Source of the DNA: Trichoderma breve
Lineage: Eukaryota > Ascomycota > Sordariomycetes > Hypocreales > Hypocreaceae
DNA: 64,000 nucleotides
Reading direction: 5' to 3'
Assembly (NCBI RefSeq): GCF_028502605.1
Contig: NC_079235.1
Location: forward strand, 1,550,001 to 1,614,000
Shown: positions 24,513 to 35,350 of the stretch, piece by piece
Layout of the letters: each line of letters opens with the position of its first letter
Position numbering within the stretch: position 1 is the stretch's first letter
Position numbers and translations under genes: made by a program
The notes under the pieces: generated by a model
The model's input: the letters and a program-made list of their open reading frames with translations, nothing else
What the model was told of the DNA's origin: nothing
Database searches by the model: none

Positions 24513-26209
24513 TAAATGAGCGGCTGGAGTCGCTCGAAGAAATATGAGTGTCGCTAAGCGGTGGAATCAGGTCACGGACGGTACGCCAGAGTATGTATTT
24601 ATCTCCCGACTGGCAGACACAGTGCTCGTTGGGCAAAATACGTATCTTGTCTTCATTCGGGAGACTGGAGGCCGCAATGTCTCGGGGAAACGATTATGCT
24701 GATCTCGTGCCGCCTTTTAGAGAGACAAGATGGAGATTGGCTGCGAGGTTCCAGGGGAGCTCCAGGACGGACTGAATGGCAGATCAGATCAGATCAGATC
24801 AGAGTCGTGTAGGTGAAGTCGTAGCCCGAGCTATTGGATCTAATTGATTCAAAGAGTGTAGAATCGAGGTATGAGAGAAGGGTCGAGGGCTAGATGGTGG
24901 GGGACGCTGGAATGCAGATCGAAGAACAAGGTTCGCTGTGCATTAGCACTTGACAGACGGGATCTAGCCAAGGCCACTAGGGGACTAGAAGGACAGGGCC
25001 TGATATAGTCGCCGTTCACCAAACGTAATGCCAGCTGAAGGCTTCGAGACAAGCAGCTTTAGAGGCGGGGGGCAGAGCCGGTCAGGGGGGGGACGCCACC
25101 GGCTTGAATGGCCCATGGGTGCGTCACACTCAGATTTGATCGGTGATCGGTGCAAGGCAGCGCCCAACAGCTGGAAGCAGGGACGCTGAGGCCTGTCAAT
25201 GCGGTAGAGGAGGGATTGCATTGCGAGTCGTGTGTGCTATCGTTCATTCGTTAGCTGGAGTCAATAGTGCGTCGTAATAGTGCTACAGGCCCAACATACA
25301 GCTTCGGGGGATGCGCGAGCCAACCAACAAATTCGTCTGGTCTAACACGGGAAGCACATGCATGAGGATGCGGTGGGAGTACTATGCCTGTACTCGTACG
25401 TCTCTCTGCACGGTCCATACTGAATATCCACCCATTCACTCATTCACGCATGTATTGAGCAGCCAACTACTCCGTACAGGTGGCTGTTGCTTGTACCTGC
25501 AGAAGCTCGACAAGATCTTGTTAGATGAAAGAAAAGGGTCCTCGCCGGCTGGGGCATCTTGATCCGAATGCAAGAAATAACCTTCTGATGCCCCTCTCAA
25601 ACTGGGACCTGGTTAGCAGTTGGCGGGGGATTTTCAGCGGCGGGCGGATCTGCCTCCAGCTGAGCCGGCAGTCGCCGCTCATTGAACTAAACTAACATGG
25701 AACTGCCTTAGCCTAGTATTAGTGAGTGAGTAAGTGAGTGGGCTGAATGAGTGAGCAGCAAGACAATCCATCCATGATATCAATTGAAGTGAGTGAGTAC
25801 TAATTTGCTAATGTAAGTCAACTCATCTCATGTCCCCTCACCTTCGCTATACCTCTCACTCCAATATGCTCATCCATCAGAACTACCCTGTATACAAAGG
25901 CCGATTACATTAAAGATATCTAGAGCCTTACTTTCTTAGCCGAGTATGGGTTTCCTAGCACATCTCAAGATTTATTCTTTATCTCCGACATTTCTGCCGA
26001 ATACTCAAGAATAACACCGTCGTAGCTCTACAGCCCACTTTTTTTTCTCGGACATTGGCATATGTAGTCTAGATACTCAAGTCCATCATATCAACGCCAG
26101 CTCATAGTTTTCTCACCCATTTCCATCTTCAACTCCAGACTTAACATCTCTATGCAGCTCATCTCATATCTATCAGTCGCCTCACCAGTAAATCAAACCA
26201 TCTAACCCC
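24513..26209. other. Divergent intergenic region
   Basis: About 1.7 kb between two divergent genes. It holds a short (AGATC)4 tandem at 24781-24802, a degenerate GAGT/GTGA-rich stretch at about 25715-25800, and a TACTCGTACG word near 25392. No coding sequence is supported. Confidence 0.5.
24781..24802. repeat. Short tandem repeat (AGATC)4
   Basis: Four perfect copies of a 5-base unit plus two bases, upstream of the LaeA-like gene. Confidence 0.9.
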
Positions 26210-27421
26210 ATGTCGCGCACTCCGAAAGCGCCTCGCTGCGTTGGCAGCCCGTCCTTCGCCCCAGATAAAGTCATCGAGGATGCTCCAAGACTCCAGCAAG
26301 CCCGCGAGCTGTTGGCAGCAAACGACCTATACAACGCCAGCCGTGTCCTGCTTAGCCTTCCCGAGAGGGACTCCTTTACGTACCATGCTATGACAAGTGT
26401 CAAGCTGGCCGAGGTGCAGCACGTTGTCGGACTGGGCGGCGTCAATAATCTGCACGCTTGGTATCGTGACGAGGACGGCACAGCTGTAAGCTCAATTGCC
26501 CTTTCGCTCCCTTGCACATGTCATGAAACTAGAACTGTAGCTGAAAGTAAAGATTTGCAGAGAGAGCCGCCGCCGCTACCAGATATCGAGGCGTACATCT
26601 CCATCTTCAGCCCCTCAACGGCCACGGCGTCTGCTCTCAAAAACTTTGAGACCAACGCAAAGAAGACGTCGATCCGGTCCGAGGCCGCGCGGCACTTGGC
26701 AGAGAAGCGCTACGTACACCCGGCATTGGCCTCACAGCTAACCATTCCCAAGTCCAAGCAGCCGCCCAGCCAGAACCCGTACTTTGACTTTTGGGCGTGG
26801 TCGTGCCGCAATCTGGAGTGGTGCGGGCCGTGCGCTTCGTCTGAGCGGGTGGCAACGAGCCACCATGTGCTCCCTATTTTCATGCACCACTTTGGCTGTG
26901 CAACACCGTCACACGAGAGCCTGGCAATGTTGAGACTGCTGGCGGATGGCCGAGCGGTTGCGGATATGGGCTCGGGTAATGGGTACTGGACGTTTCTGCT
27001 TCGGCGGTACGGCCTGACGGTCTATCCAGTGGATAACATGCAGAGCGAGTGGAGGGTCAATTGGGTTGACGACACCGTCATCATGGACGGCGTCCAGTGG
27101 CTACGAAAGAACGACAACGGCAAAGATTTGGTCCTGCTGCTCGTCTACCCCGTTGTCGGAGGAGGCATCGGGGGAGGCACCGAAGGTAGCTTTACCAGGG
27201 GTCTTGTCAATGCCTTCCAAGGAGACACAATTGCGGTTGTTGGAACACAAAATGGCAATGGATACACAGGCTTTAAGAGCATGACAATGGACGTGTTTAT
27301 GGAGCAAGAGCACCCAGAGTGGACCAAGGTGGTACAGATTCCCCTGCCAAGCTTTGCGGGCAAGGATGAAGCATTGTACGTCTTTCAGAGAGGCGGCAGA
27401 GCGCCCAACGAATCAAGTTGA
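26210..27421 (+). CDS. Conserved fungal protein with a methyltransferase-like fold
   Basis: The best model is two exons, 26210-26485 and 26561-27421 (378 residues). The 75-nt gap has GTAAGC and TTTGCAG ends; it is a multiple of three and contains no stop, so an unspliced 403-residue reading is also open. The N-terminus has an alpha-helical segment (QQARELLAANDLYNASRVLLS). The central part has YFDFWAWSCRNLEWCG, and VADMGSGNGYWTFLLRRYG near residue 228 is a SAM-binding motif I. VYPVDNMQSEWRVNW and two further strand-like segments follow. No catalytic motif tells the substrate. The CGPC near residue 184 looks like a thioredoxin site, but the surrounding sequence is not a thioredoxin. It is probably cytosolic, with unknown function. 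Confidence 0.75.
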   Translation: MSRTPKAPRCVGSPSFAPDKVIEDAPRLQQARELLAANDLYNASRVLLSLPERDSFTYHAMTSVKLAEVQHVVGLGGVNNLHAWYRDEDGTAVSSIALSLPCTCHETRTVAESKDLQREPPPLPDIEAYISIFSPSTATASALKNFETNAKKTSIRSEAARHLAEKRYVHPALASQLTIPKSKQPPSQNPYFDFWAWSCRNLEWCGPCASSERVATSHHVLPIFMHHFGCATPSHESLAMLRLLADGRAVADMGSGNGYWTFLLRRYGLTVYPVDNMQSEWRVNWVDDTVIMDGVQWLRKNDNGKDLVLLLVYPVVGGGIGGGTEGSFTRGLVNAFQGDTIAVVGTQNGNGYTGFKSMTMDVFMEQEHPEWTKVVQIPLPSFAGKDEALYVFQRGGRAPNESS

Positions 27422-28913
27422 AGCGGGAATTGAAGTGAATGTGGAAGTGAATGTGGAAATGAATATGACGTGTCTCGGGACGCAAGGGGAAGGACGTACA
27501 TATGATGCCCGTACTTTGTGGATATAGAGCCCATTATAGAAGTGAGATGAGAGAAATAGAAATCAAAGTGTTAAATTGAGCACATACGAGTATCTGATGT
27601 ATCTTGTTGATTCCTTGAATGGTTATTGTCTGTTTTCCTAATAAGATGCAATCAATCTATGTGTTTCATCAGATATACTATCTCGAAAGGTCGGACAGAC
27701 TCAACATGGTATGGATGGACTGTGTACTCATATTGAACACAAGACTTAGTACCCGCCCTTTTCGGCGCTGCCCGAGTCCCATCATGATGCATGTATGTCC
27801 AGGTCCCTCAATAAACCGAAACACGCACAGTGGTCGAGTAAGCTTACCTGCACTCACGGGAGCCTTTATTTTTAAACGGCTGTCGCCATATCGAGCACAT
27901 GATTGAGGCTCTGCAGGGAAACCCGCTGGCACCGGCACTAGTGTCGGGTCATGCTGGCCTTTTCCTAGTCGGTGTAGAGAAACTGATGCCTGCATTGCTC
28001 TACAGTACAGATACTAACTGTACTCGTACATACGAGGGACAGGAGCACAGACGCAGATGCGGATACGATGATGGCTGTGAGAGGAGAGAGAGAGGGCGCC
28101 ATTCACCCACCATCTTCTGTAAGGCTGGTTGGTGTGAGTGCGAGGAAATAGGGCATCACTGTAGCACTCGTATGATGGGAGTTTCAACTATCTAGCCCGC
28201 GTTTGACTATGTAGAATCGGTGTTTATTCTTCGAGGCGCGCGCCTGTAGTTTCGTCCTGCTGTGTTCCAAGCTTCTGATTTGTGGGTTGCTGCAGGAAGG
28301 ATTTCCCACGACTGTTGCCTCAATTGCTTGAGCCATAGACAATTATGGCCGTTGAGCACTTAACTCGGTGATTGCGTCAGGTATCAAAGTCCTCAAGTGC
28401 TATCTACAATTGACACCGAAAAGCAGTCCAGCGTCATATGCGTACTGTATGCTTCGCTCAGCTTCCGTCGCAATCGAATGAAAGCGAAGCGATCAGCAGC
28501 GATAGGCACGGCCCTTGCACCTCTTTGGCGGCCCTTCACCGCGCTCAGCTCGCTGGAACTGCCGCACCTCGTGCAGCGGCTCTGCGCTCTAACCACGGTA
28601 AGGTGTAGCGTATATGCAGGTGGCCTGGAGTTTACTAGCAGCCCCCAGCTAGGTGCATATGCGCTGAGTCTGTAACCGCCATCCCATGTAGAGAGGCTCC
28701 AGTGTCTTTTCGTCTCGTCTTTTGATTCTTTCCTCCTCCATCACCATCCTCGCTGTTGCAATTGTTGCTGTTCGCCAGAGATCAGGTCAAATCTGCGCTT
28801 GTTCTCGCCGGTTCTTGACAGCTTCCGGTGGATCGCACTAACAAGCGGCTTCACAAACCCAAATCCCCTCCCCCAGACGCCACCCCGCGCCCCAGCTCCA
28901 AAGCTCCAAAGCC
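27422..28913. other. Intergenic region before annexin gene
   Basis: About 1.5 kb without a supported gene. TACTCGTACATACGAG-type words occur near 28020. The last 230 bases are a C-rich, pyrimidine-biased leader of the downstream gene. Confidence 0.5.
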
Positions 28914-30757
28914 ATGGACCATCCCGGCGCGACCATTTCCCTGTCCTCAATCACCAACCCTAGGGCCAGGTCCAGGTCTCGCGATGGCCGCTTCATCGAG
29001 GAGCCCAGGCAGTCGCGGCCTTCGTACGGTGACTCGCGCGAGTCCAGCTATGTGTACCCGGATGACGACCTGCGATCCCCTCGTGGATCTGGCGGCCATC
29101 TGCCCTACCCGGACGACGACAAGCTGAAATATTTGCCACAAAAGTATGGTCACGGCCTACTCGATGACGTGGACAATCTGGCCTACGGCGTGCCGCCGCC
29201 ACACTCGGGCCGGTCCAGCGGCCATCGCAGCTCTCAGTCGGTGGACATTCGAAAGCACTCGGACTCGGATCGGGACGATCCCAGGGGTCACCGACGGTCC
29301 AACACTCTGACGGTGGATGCCGCCAGCCGTGACCGCTCGCGTTCCCGGTCCAGGGACGGGCGAAGCGGCCGAGACCGATCACCGCAGCCGCCTACCGGTC
29401 GCATGTCGACGCTGACGGTTAACACCGGCCGAGGCGCAAGCCTGTCGCTTGCCTCGGCACCGGCTTCTCCGCTGCTTGAATCATACCATGGCACATATCA
29501 GAACTGCTCGCCCATGCCCTCTCCTCTGCTGCTCGCGTCCAAGCACCCGGGAGACCTCCCGAGAGTTGTGGATGCCCTTTCGCCCATCTCTGACGGTGAA
29601 GGCGATGGCACTAGACTCAACCGACGAGCTCGCTTCCATGATACAGAGGACATTTCCTCTCGTCTTGCGCGAGCTCTCAAGGGCACTCACAAGCCCGACG
29701 TTGCGCCGTTCATTGAAATCCTTCCCAGCCTGTCGCATGAGCAAGTCATGGAGCTCCGCTCAGAGTACAAGCACATCGTCAAGACTGGCACGGACCGCAA
29801 GGGCGTCAACATCGCCAAGCACATCCGCGCCCGCTTCAAGGACGAAGATCCACTTCTCATGAAGGCATGCTACACCGTCGCTCTTGGCAAGTGGGAGAGC
29901 GAGGCCTATTGGGCCAACTTCTGGTACCAAGGCGACAAGACCCGTCGCGAGCTGCTCATTGAGTCACTCATGGGGCGCACAAACGAAGAGATTCGCCGCA
30001 TCAAGGACTCCTTCTCCGACAAGAAGTACGACAACAGCCTGACCAAGTGTATGAAGACGGAGCTCAAGGAGGATAAGTTCAAAAAGGCCGTCTTGATGGT
30101 TCTGGATGAGCGCCGCATGGAGGAGTTTGACTACGAGGGCCGCAGACTCCCGCTCGACTATAAGCTCATCGATCAGGACGTCGATGACTTGCACAAGGCG
30201 GTCAAGTCCGAGAAGGGTGGAGAGACCTTGATGATCTCCATCGTCGTGCAGCGAAGCGACAGCCATTTGCGTGCCGTGCTCAAGGAGTATGAACACCAAT
30301 ACCGCAGCAACTTTGCCCGTGACGCGCTCAAGAAGAGTAACAACCTTGTGGTATGTGATCATTCTCCTTTTATTCCCCCCTACGAATTCTTTTTTTTAAG
30401 AGTATATTAATTTTCAATGCTAACGAATGCTGTCTTTCAATCTAGGGCGAACTCCTCGCACACATCCTCAACGGCGTCATCAACCGCCCCGTCCGAGACG
30501 CCCTCCTCCTGCAACACGCCATCACCGCCTCGCGCAAGGACTCGCTCCGCCGGGAGCTGCTCATCTCGCGCCTCGTCCGCTTCCACTGGGACTCGTTCCA
30601 CATGCAAGACGTCAAGAGGGCCTACCGCGAGCGCTACGGCATAGACCTGCAGGACGCCGTGCGCGAGGCCACGAGCGGCGAGTGGGGGATGTTTTGCCGC
30701 GAGCTGTGCATTGCGCGGATGCCCAATGAGATACGAAGAATGGAGAATACGAGGTAA
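28914..30757 (+). CDS. Annexin-like protein with long Arg/Ser-rich N-terminus
   Basis: Two exons, 28914-30350 and 30446-30757, joined in phase 0 (95-nt intron), giving 582 residues. The first 240 residues are low complexity, rich in Ser, Arg, Asp and Pro, with SRSRSRDGRSGRDRS resembling an RS segment. From about residue 245 four annexin-like helical repeats follow: DISSRLARALKGTHKPDVAPFI, then DPLLMKACYTVALGKWES, a third starting LDYKLIDQDVDDLHKAV, and a fourth in exon 2 starting ALLLQHAIT. Annexins bind acidic membranes through GxGT-type calcium sites. Those loops are not conserved here (KGTHKP replaces KGxGTD), so calcium-independent or lost binding is likely. The stop codon lies inside a GGTAAGTA string that also looks like a donor site, so an unseen extra 3' exon cannot be excluded. 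Confidence 0.82.
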
Positions 30758-31020
30758 GTAAATTGGTAAAACTACATATAGATATGTATATGTTAGTGAG
30801 ATGTATGAAATATGATGGTTTCTACTTGATTTGATATTTGTTCGAACGACACCGGTTTGGGATCGGTATGAGGCTAGGAAACGAATGACATGGCACGATT
30901 ACGATTGCGTCCTAATTTCCCAAGATATGATGACTATTTATAGCTATATATAGGCATATATAGATATATACATATACACATATATGCAGGCTTGCTTACT
31001 TTCTTTAAACCATCTCTAAT

Positions 31021-34000
31021 CTACTTCTTTGATCCTTTTCCCCCTTTACCTCCCTTTCCTTGACTCTTCCCACCACCTTTACCCTTCCCGCCGCCGCCGC
31101 CGCCAGAACCACTTCCTCCACTGGCTCCGGCCATCATGACTCTCAGCTTGCCGACCGGCACACTGTTGGCAATTTCCTCCGGCTTGAGTCCCTTGATGAG
31201 CTCAACCTCCCTGGGCCACATCTTCTCCGAATCCCTCGCCGCCTCGTCTATCACTCCTTTCCTGGCAGAGTCTGTCTTCAGCCGCTCCAACACTTCCTTG
31301 ATGGCTTTGCCCTTCTTCACGGAGCCCGGCTGCATCTTAACTTTATACTTGTATCGAACCAGGGCGCTCCACGGTGCGCAAACAGGAAGGACTTCCAGAA
31401 TCTCGTCCCCAGCCAGCGGCGTGCCAACCAACGTGTCCAGGTTCGTCGCCTTCTCCGCCTCGTCGGGCTCCCCAGCGTCCAGGCCCTCGGTCATCATGGC
31501 ACGGCGGATCTCCTCTTGCTCCGCAACTTCCTTCTGTTTCCGCTCGTGCTGGGCCCGCCGGCGCTCCTTTTGGGCTTCCAGCTCGGCTTGACGCTGGGCT
31601 TTCGCGGCGGCTTCTGCTTCGGCCCGTTGTCGTCCTATCGTCGCTCCTATCAGTGCTTCTGCTGTGGCGCGGTCCTCTTCGTCCTGGTCCTTGTATTTCT
31701 GAGCAATCTTTTTTGCTTTTCCCTTTTGTCCACGTTTCTGGCCTCTTTTCTTCGTGGCCGCCGAGACTCCCGTAGTATATGAAGCATCGGAAGCTTTGGT
31801 AGGGGCCTCGGAGATTTCAGTGGCCTGTTCGGAAGGTGTCACCTCGTCTTCCTCGATGCCATCCTCTTCTTCAACTGTATCTGCCTCTTTTTCTCCCTCT
31901 CCTAGCTCCTCTTTGGATGCATCCGCGGTCAATGGCTCAGCTTCATCGTTCTCAGGCTCGTCACTGATCTTCACAGCTGACAACTTGTCTGCTGTGTCGT
32001 CTGTGACCTCATCCTCATCGCCAGAGCCTTGCAGGGGATTGGCTCGTTTGTCGTCACCAGGCTGATTTTCTTCTGATTCGGCTCCTGAATCTTCTGAATC
32101 ATCACCTTCTTCGGCGGCTTGCACCTCATCTTCGCCTGTCGCCGCAGACTCAGTGGCTTCTAATGCAGAGCGCTCGTCATGTACTCGGTGTTTCAAGTGC
32201 TTGCTTTTGCTTTGTTCGCTAATCTTGAACGTAAAACCTAAACCAAGTAAAAGTTGCGTCGGCGGGAGATAATTCTTCTTTCCTTGAATTGTAAAGCTTC
32301 CAGCAGGTAGAATATCTCCTGTCGGTGTCGATTTAGATACTTGGTCTGCATTCACCCACCATCCGCCCATGCCCGCCTTGGAATCCCAGGCTTCCGAGGT
32401 GCATACTGACAGTGAACCTGCCTGTGACAGAGTTGCCGGAGGAATAGGGGCATCTGGCGTATTTGGGCTATTCTTAATAATAATATGCGCAGCGCCACGG
32501 ATATCAGCGTGACAGTAAATGTCCCCCTTGCGCAAATACCTTCTGTAAAGGATTTCAGTCTGCTGAGGGTCTTTTCCTCCAAGGACCAAGTACCCATCCG
32601 AGGAGATGAACCAAATAAATTTCTCAAACCACATCTGCTTGCGAATAGGCTGTAACAGGGCCTTCTCCTGCTTGAGGCCCTTCTTCAAATCTTCTGAGAT
32701 CTTTTGCTCGGTGCTCTTCAGGGCTTTGTTCGCTTGAAGTTGAGTTTTTTCCTCCTTCATGGCGGCAAACCTTCGCTCTTCGTAGTACTCTCTCGCGTTG
32801 CTCCAGGGGCTAATATTGAGAACGATGTCGACGGTGAGAAGCTTGTCGTTTTTCTTATCTTTAACTCGGGCAGCTTCATTCGCCTCTGCTTCAGAGTCAC
32901 TGTCGTCGGTTTCGAAAGGATTGTCTTCTTCTGCTTCGTCTTCCTCAAACTCTTCTTCTGCGAGGAGCAGCGTAATGGTGTTTTCTGCTAGTTTCAGGGG
33001 AAGGCTGATGGTCTCGGCAACTGGATTCTGCCGTTTCTTCTCTCGCTCAATGAGCTTTCCAATATCAACCCAGTCCATACCTTGCGCGAGAAGGCCATTT
33101 ACCGCATCCATGGCTTCCTGTACTCGCTCCACATTGGCTTCAATCGCAGCTGCTTTGCGGAGGTTCATTGCCTGTGCATCCTGCAAACCTTCGATTCGCT
33201 TGGACTGTTCGTGCCTGGCTGCTTCAAGCTTCTTCCTGGCAGCTTCTTCTCTCCCAACAAGACGAGATTCTAGCTTCTGGCCCTCTAGAGATGAAAAGAA
33301 CTCATCGACCGTTCGATTATACCCTTCAAATTCTAATACCTGAATAGACGGGTCACTCTTGAACTTTTGCGGGATAAATGGATGAAAATCTTCATAGAGC
33401 AATCCCTCGTGTTTAGTGGTTTCGTCGGTCTCTTCTGCTCCGCTTGAGAGGGTCGCTTTCTTCTTTGCAAAAATGTAGCCCTTGCAAGTTGTAGGTGCGA
33501 TGATGTTTTCGACAATATCACGAGCCTCAGACAAATGTTTGACCAATTCATCCAGTAGCGATTCATTATCAACCACATCAGCCGGCTTAGCAGAGACATC
33601 AAAGTTATTTGCCTGAAGGATGTTCTCAACCAGGGCAGGAGGCAGTTCTGTTATAGAAACCGCCAACGCTTTTCGTAGATCGCCACCAGATTTGCCTTTT
33701 GCTTTCTTACCGGAGAAAGTAGCGGCTACTGTGTTTGCTTCGGCCTTTTCGGCGGCAGTCTTAAGGGCATCCCTTATTCGTTCTTTTGTCAAAGGTGGAA
33801 TCCCGCCAAAGTTCTGTCTATTCTCCAGAGAATACTGTAGGCCAACCCCTTGTGGCTCCTGCCCCTCTCCCTCACTAACATTGCGAGAAATGGCCAATAT
33901 CTTCAAGTCGGCATCGGTGAGAATGATGTTTCCACTCTATAACAACACCCTTGGTTAGTCTCGTGGAAACATGCTCACAGGACAGCCAGGATACAGCAGT

Positions 34001-34436
34001 CAACGTACAGCAAAGAATTCGAGAAACATGCGATATTGGCCATCGCTAAACTGAAACTCGAGGATTCTGTCGGTCCCTACTTGCGCAACGGACGTCAATC
34101 GCCTGGTCTTGAGATATTTGCGTAGCCGGGCTACAAAAGCAGACGGTGCCGCCGCAGTTGTTCGGGCAAAGTCGGTCAAGTGGCAGCGGAATCCATTGTC
34201 AATGAGAAGTTGTTGCTTGTTATCAGGTTTGGCGAATTTCAGGAGCAGAATCTTGGAGGAGAGGTCGTAGACATTCGAGAGCCGCAGAGTCACCAAGCTC
34301 CCTTGGAGCTCGTGCGCAATGACCTAATCAAGGAAGTGGTCAGCAGGCGATTGGTGGCGCTGGTTTGCTCATATAGAGAGGAAGAGGCGGAGTCGCAAAG
34401 TACCTTGACATCGAGAGACGAAAACCTCTGCTTCAT
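31021..34436 (-). CDS. rqc2: Ribosome quality control factor Rqc2/NEMF (NFACT protein)
   Basis: Three exons on the minus strand, 34436-34404, 34323-34009 and 33936-31021, give 1087 residues. The 11-residue first exon MKQRFSSLDVK is the diagnostic NFACT start. Asp9 and the Asp96-Arg97 pair match residues needed in yeast Rqc2 for recruiting tRNA and making CAT tails. A coiled-coil middle follows, then the NFACT-R domain around residue 550 (MWFEKFIWFISSDGYLVLGGKD and DIYCHADIRGAAHIIIKN). A very acidic stretch, a Lys/Arg/Glu helix, the NFACT-C domain near 960 and a Gly/Lys-rich tail complete the protein. It binds stalled 60S subunits with nascent chains and works with the Ltn1 ubiquitin ligase in the cytosol. 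It ends about 260 bases from the convergent annexin gene. Confidence 0.95.
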
Positions 34437-35260
34437 GCTGGTAATTGAGTTTGCGCAGACCCTGAAGCGTATATATTTGAAGCTTGGTGGGAAACTTCAA
34501 CATTGGTCGCCGTGGGGCACTTTGGCCGCGGGGCAGCTGTGACGACATAAGCATGGGCATCACGTGGCCTGGCATAACGCATAATGGCAAGGAACCAGAG
34601 CTGAGATAGGCAATTGTAAGTAAAGTTGGAGCAAATATCCTCATGTTTGGGAAAATGAGAGATTGACGGCTATAGCTCAGGCGTACAATAGTGACTGTAC
34701 ACGTATAATCTACAGGTCGATATTGTATGGAGCGCATATGGACGGTATCTAGGTGGAAGACGCTATTCGCCCATACAAGCGGAATGGATGACAAGCTCAG
34801 TATAGCTCTAGCACTGACAGCTACCTAACCTACTAAGGTATGCAGAACACCAACTGCTGTGCATTGCGGCGGCAGCAGCTGACGCTGATTTGCAGCACAT
34901 GCAAGCGCTGGAGCTGAAGTCAAGCAGAGCCAAAAGAACTGGCTGGAAGAAATCGGTCTGAATCTCCGGCTTACGTAGAGCATTTAGTAAAGCATGCAGT
35001 CGAGAAATTAGTCTGCAAAAAGGTGAGACACTCTGATACGAGTGAGAGGCACTAGAAGTTGCCCAAAGCGGACATAACAGTCAAAAGAGGAGGCTGGGTT
35101 ATTAGGGAAGGACCTTTGCAGCCAAATTCCTCGTCGCCTCCTTACAGCAGCGCTCGTAAGCAAACGCGCCGACTCAACTAAACGTTGACAAACCACCAGG
35201 GCAAAAAAATGAAAAGTGAGAAGTGAGAAACAGCAGCAAAAAAGCGAGAACAGAAGCAGA
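34437..35260. other. Rqc2 promoter region and spacer
   Basis: About 0.8 kb with no supported gene. It should hold the Rqc2 promoter (minus strand). Confidence 0.45.
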
Positions 35261-35350
35261 CGACCACGCCAGGAGTCGAACCTGGAATCTCTAGAGAAGG
35301 TGATTCTCTGAAACCGAAATCTAGCGCCTTAGCCATTAGGCCACGCGGCC
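35261..35350 (-). tRNA. tRNA-Arg (UCG) with intron
   Basis: On the minus strand the acceptor stem GGCCGCG pairs with CGTGGTC, with G-U pairs. The D arm contains TGGCCTAATGGCTAAGG. The anticodon stem CTAGA/TCTAG encloses TTTCGG, giving anticodon TCG. About 17 extra bases after position 37 form the intron. The T arm CCAGGTTCGACTCCTGG is perfect. Total length is 90 nt including the discriminator G. It would read CGA codons. Confidence 0.88.

Noticed and set aside
26750..26850. CGPC thioredoxin-like motif in the methyltransferase-like protein
   Set aside because: No thioredoxin fold pattern around it; the SAM-binding motif explains the protein better.
31060..31782. 240-codon plus-strand open frame
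   Set aside because: Antisense shadow of the Rqc2 coding exon; composition follows the charged repeats on the real strand.
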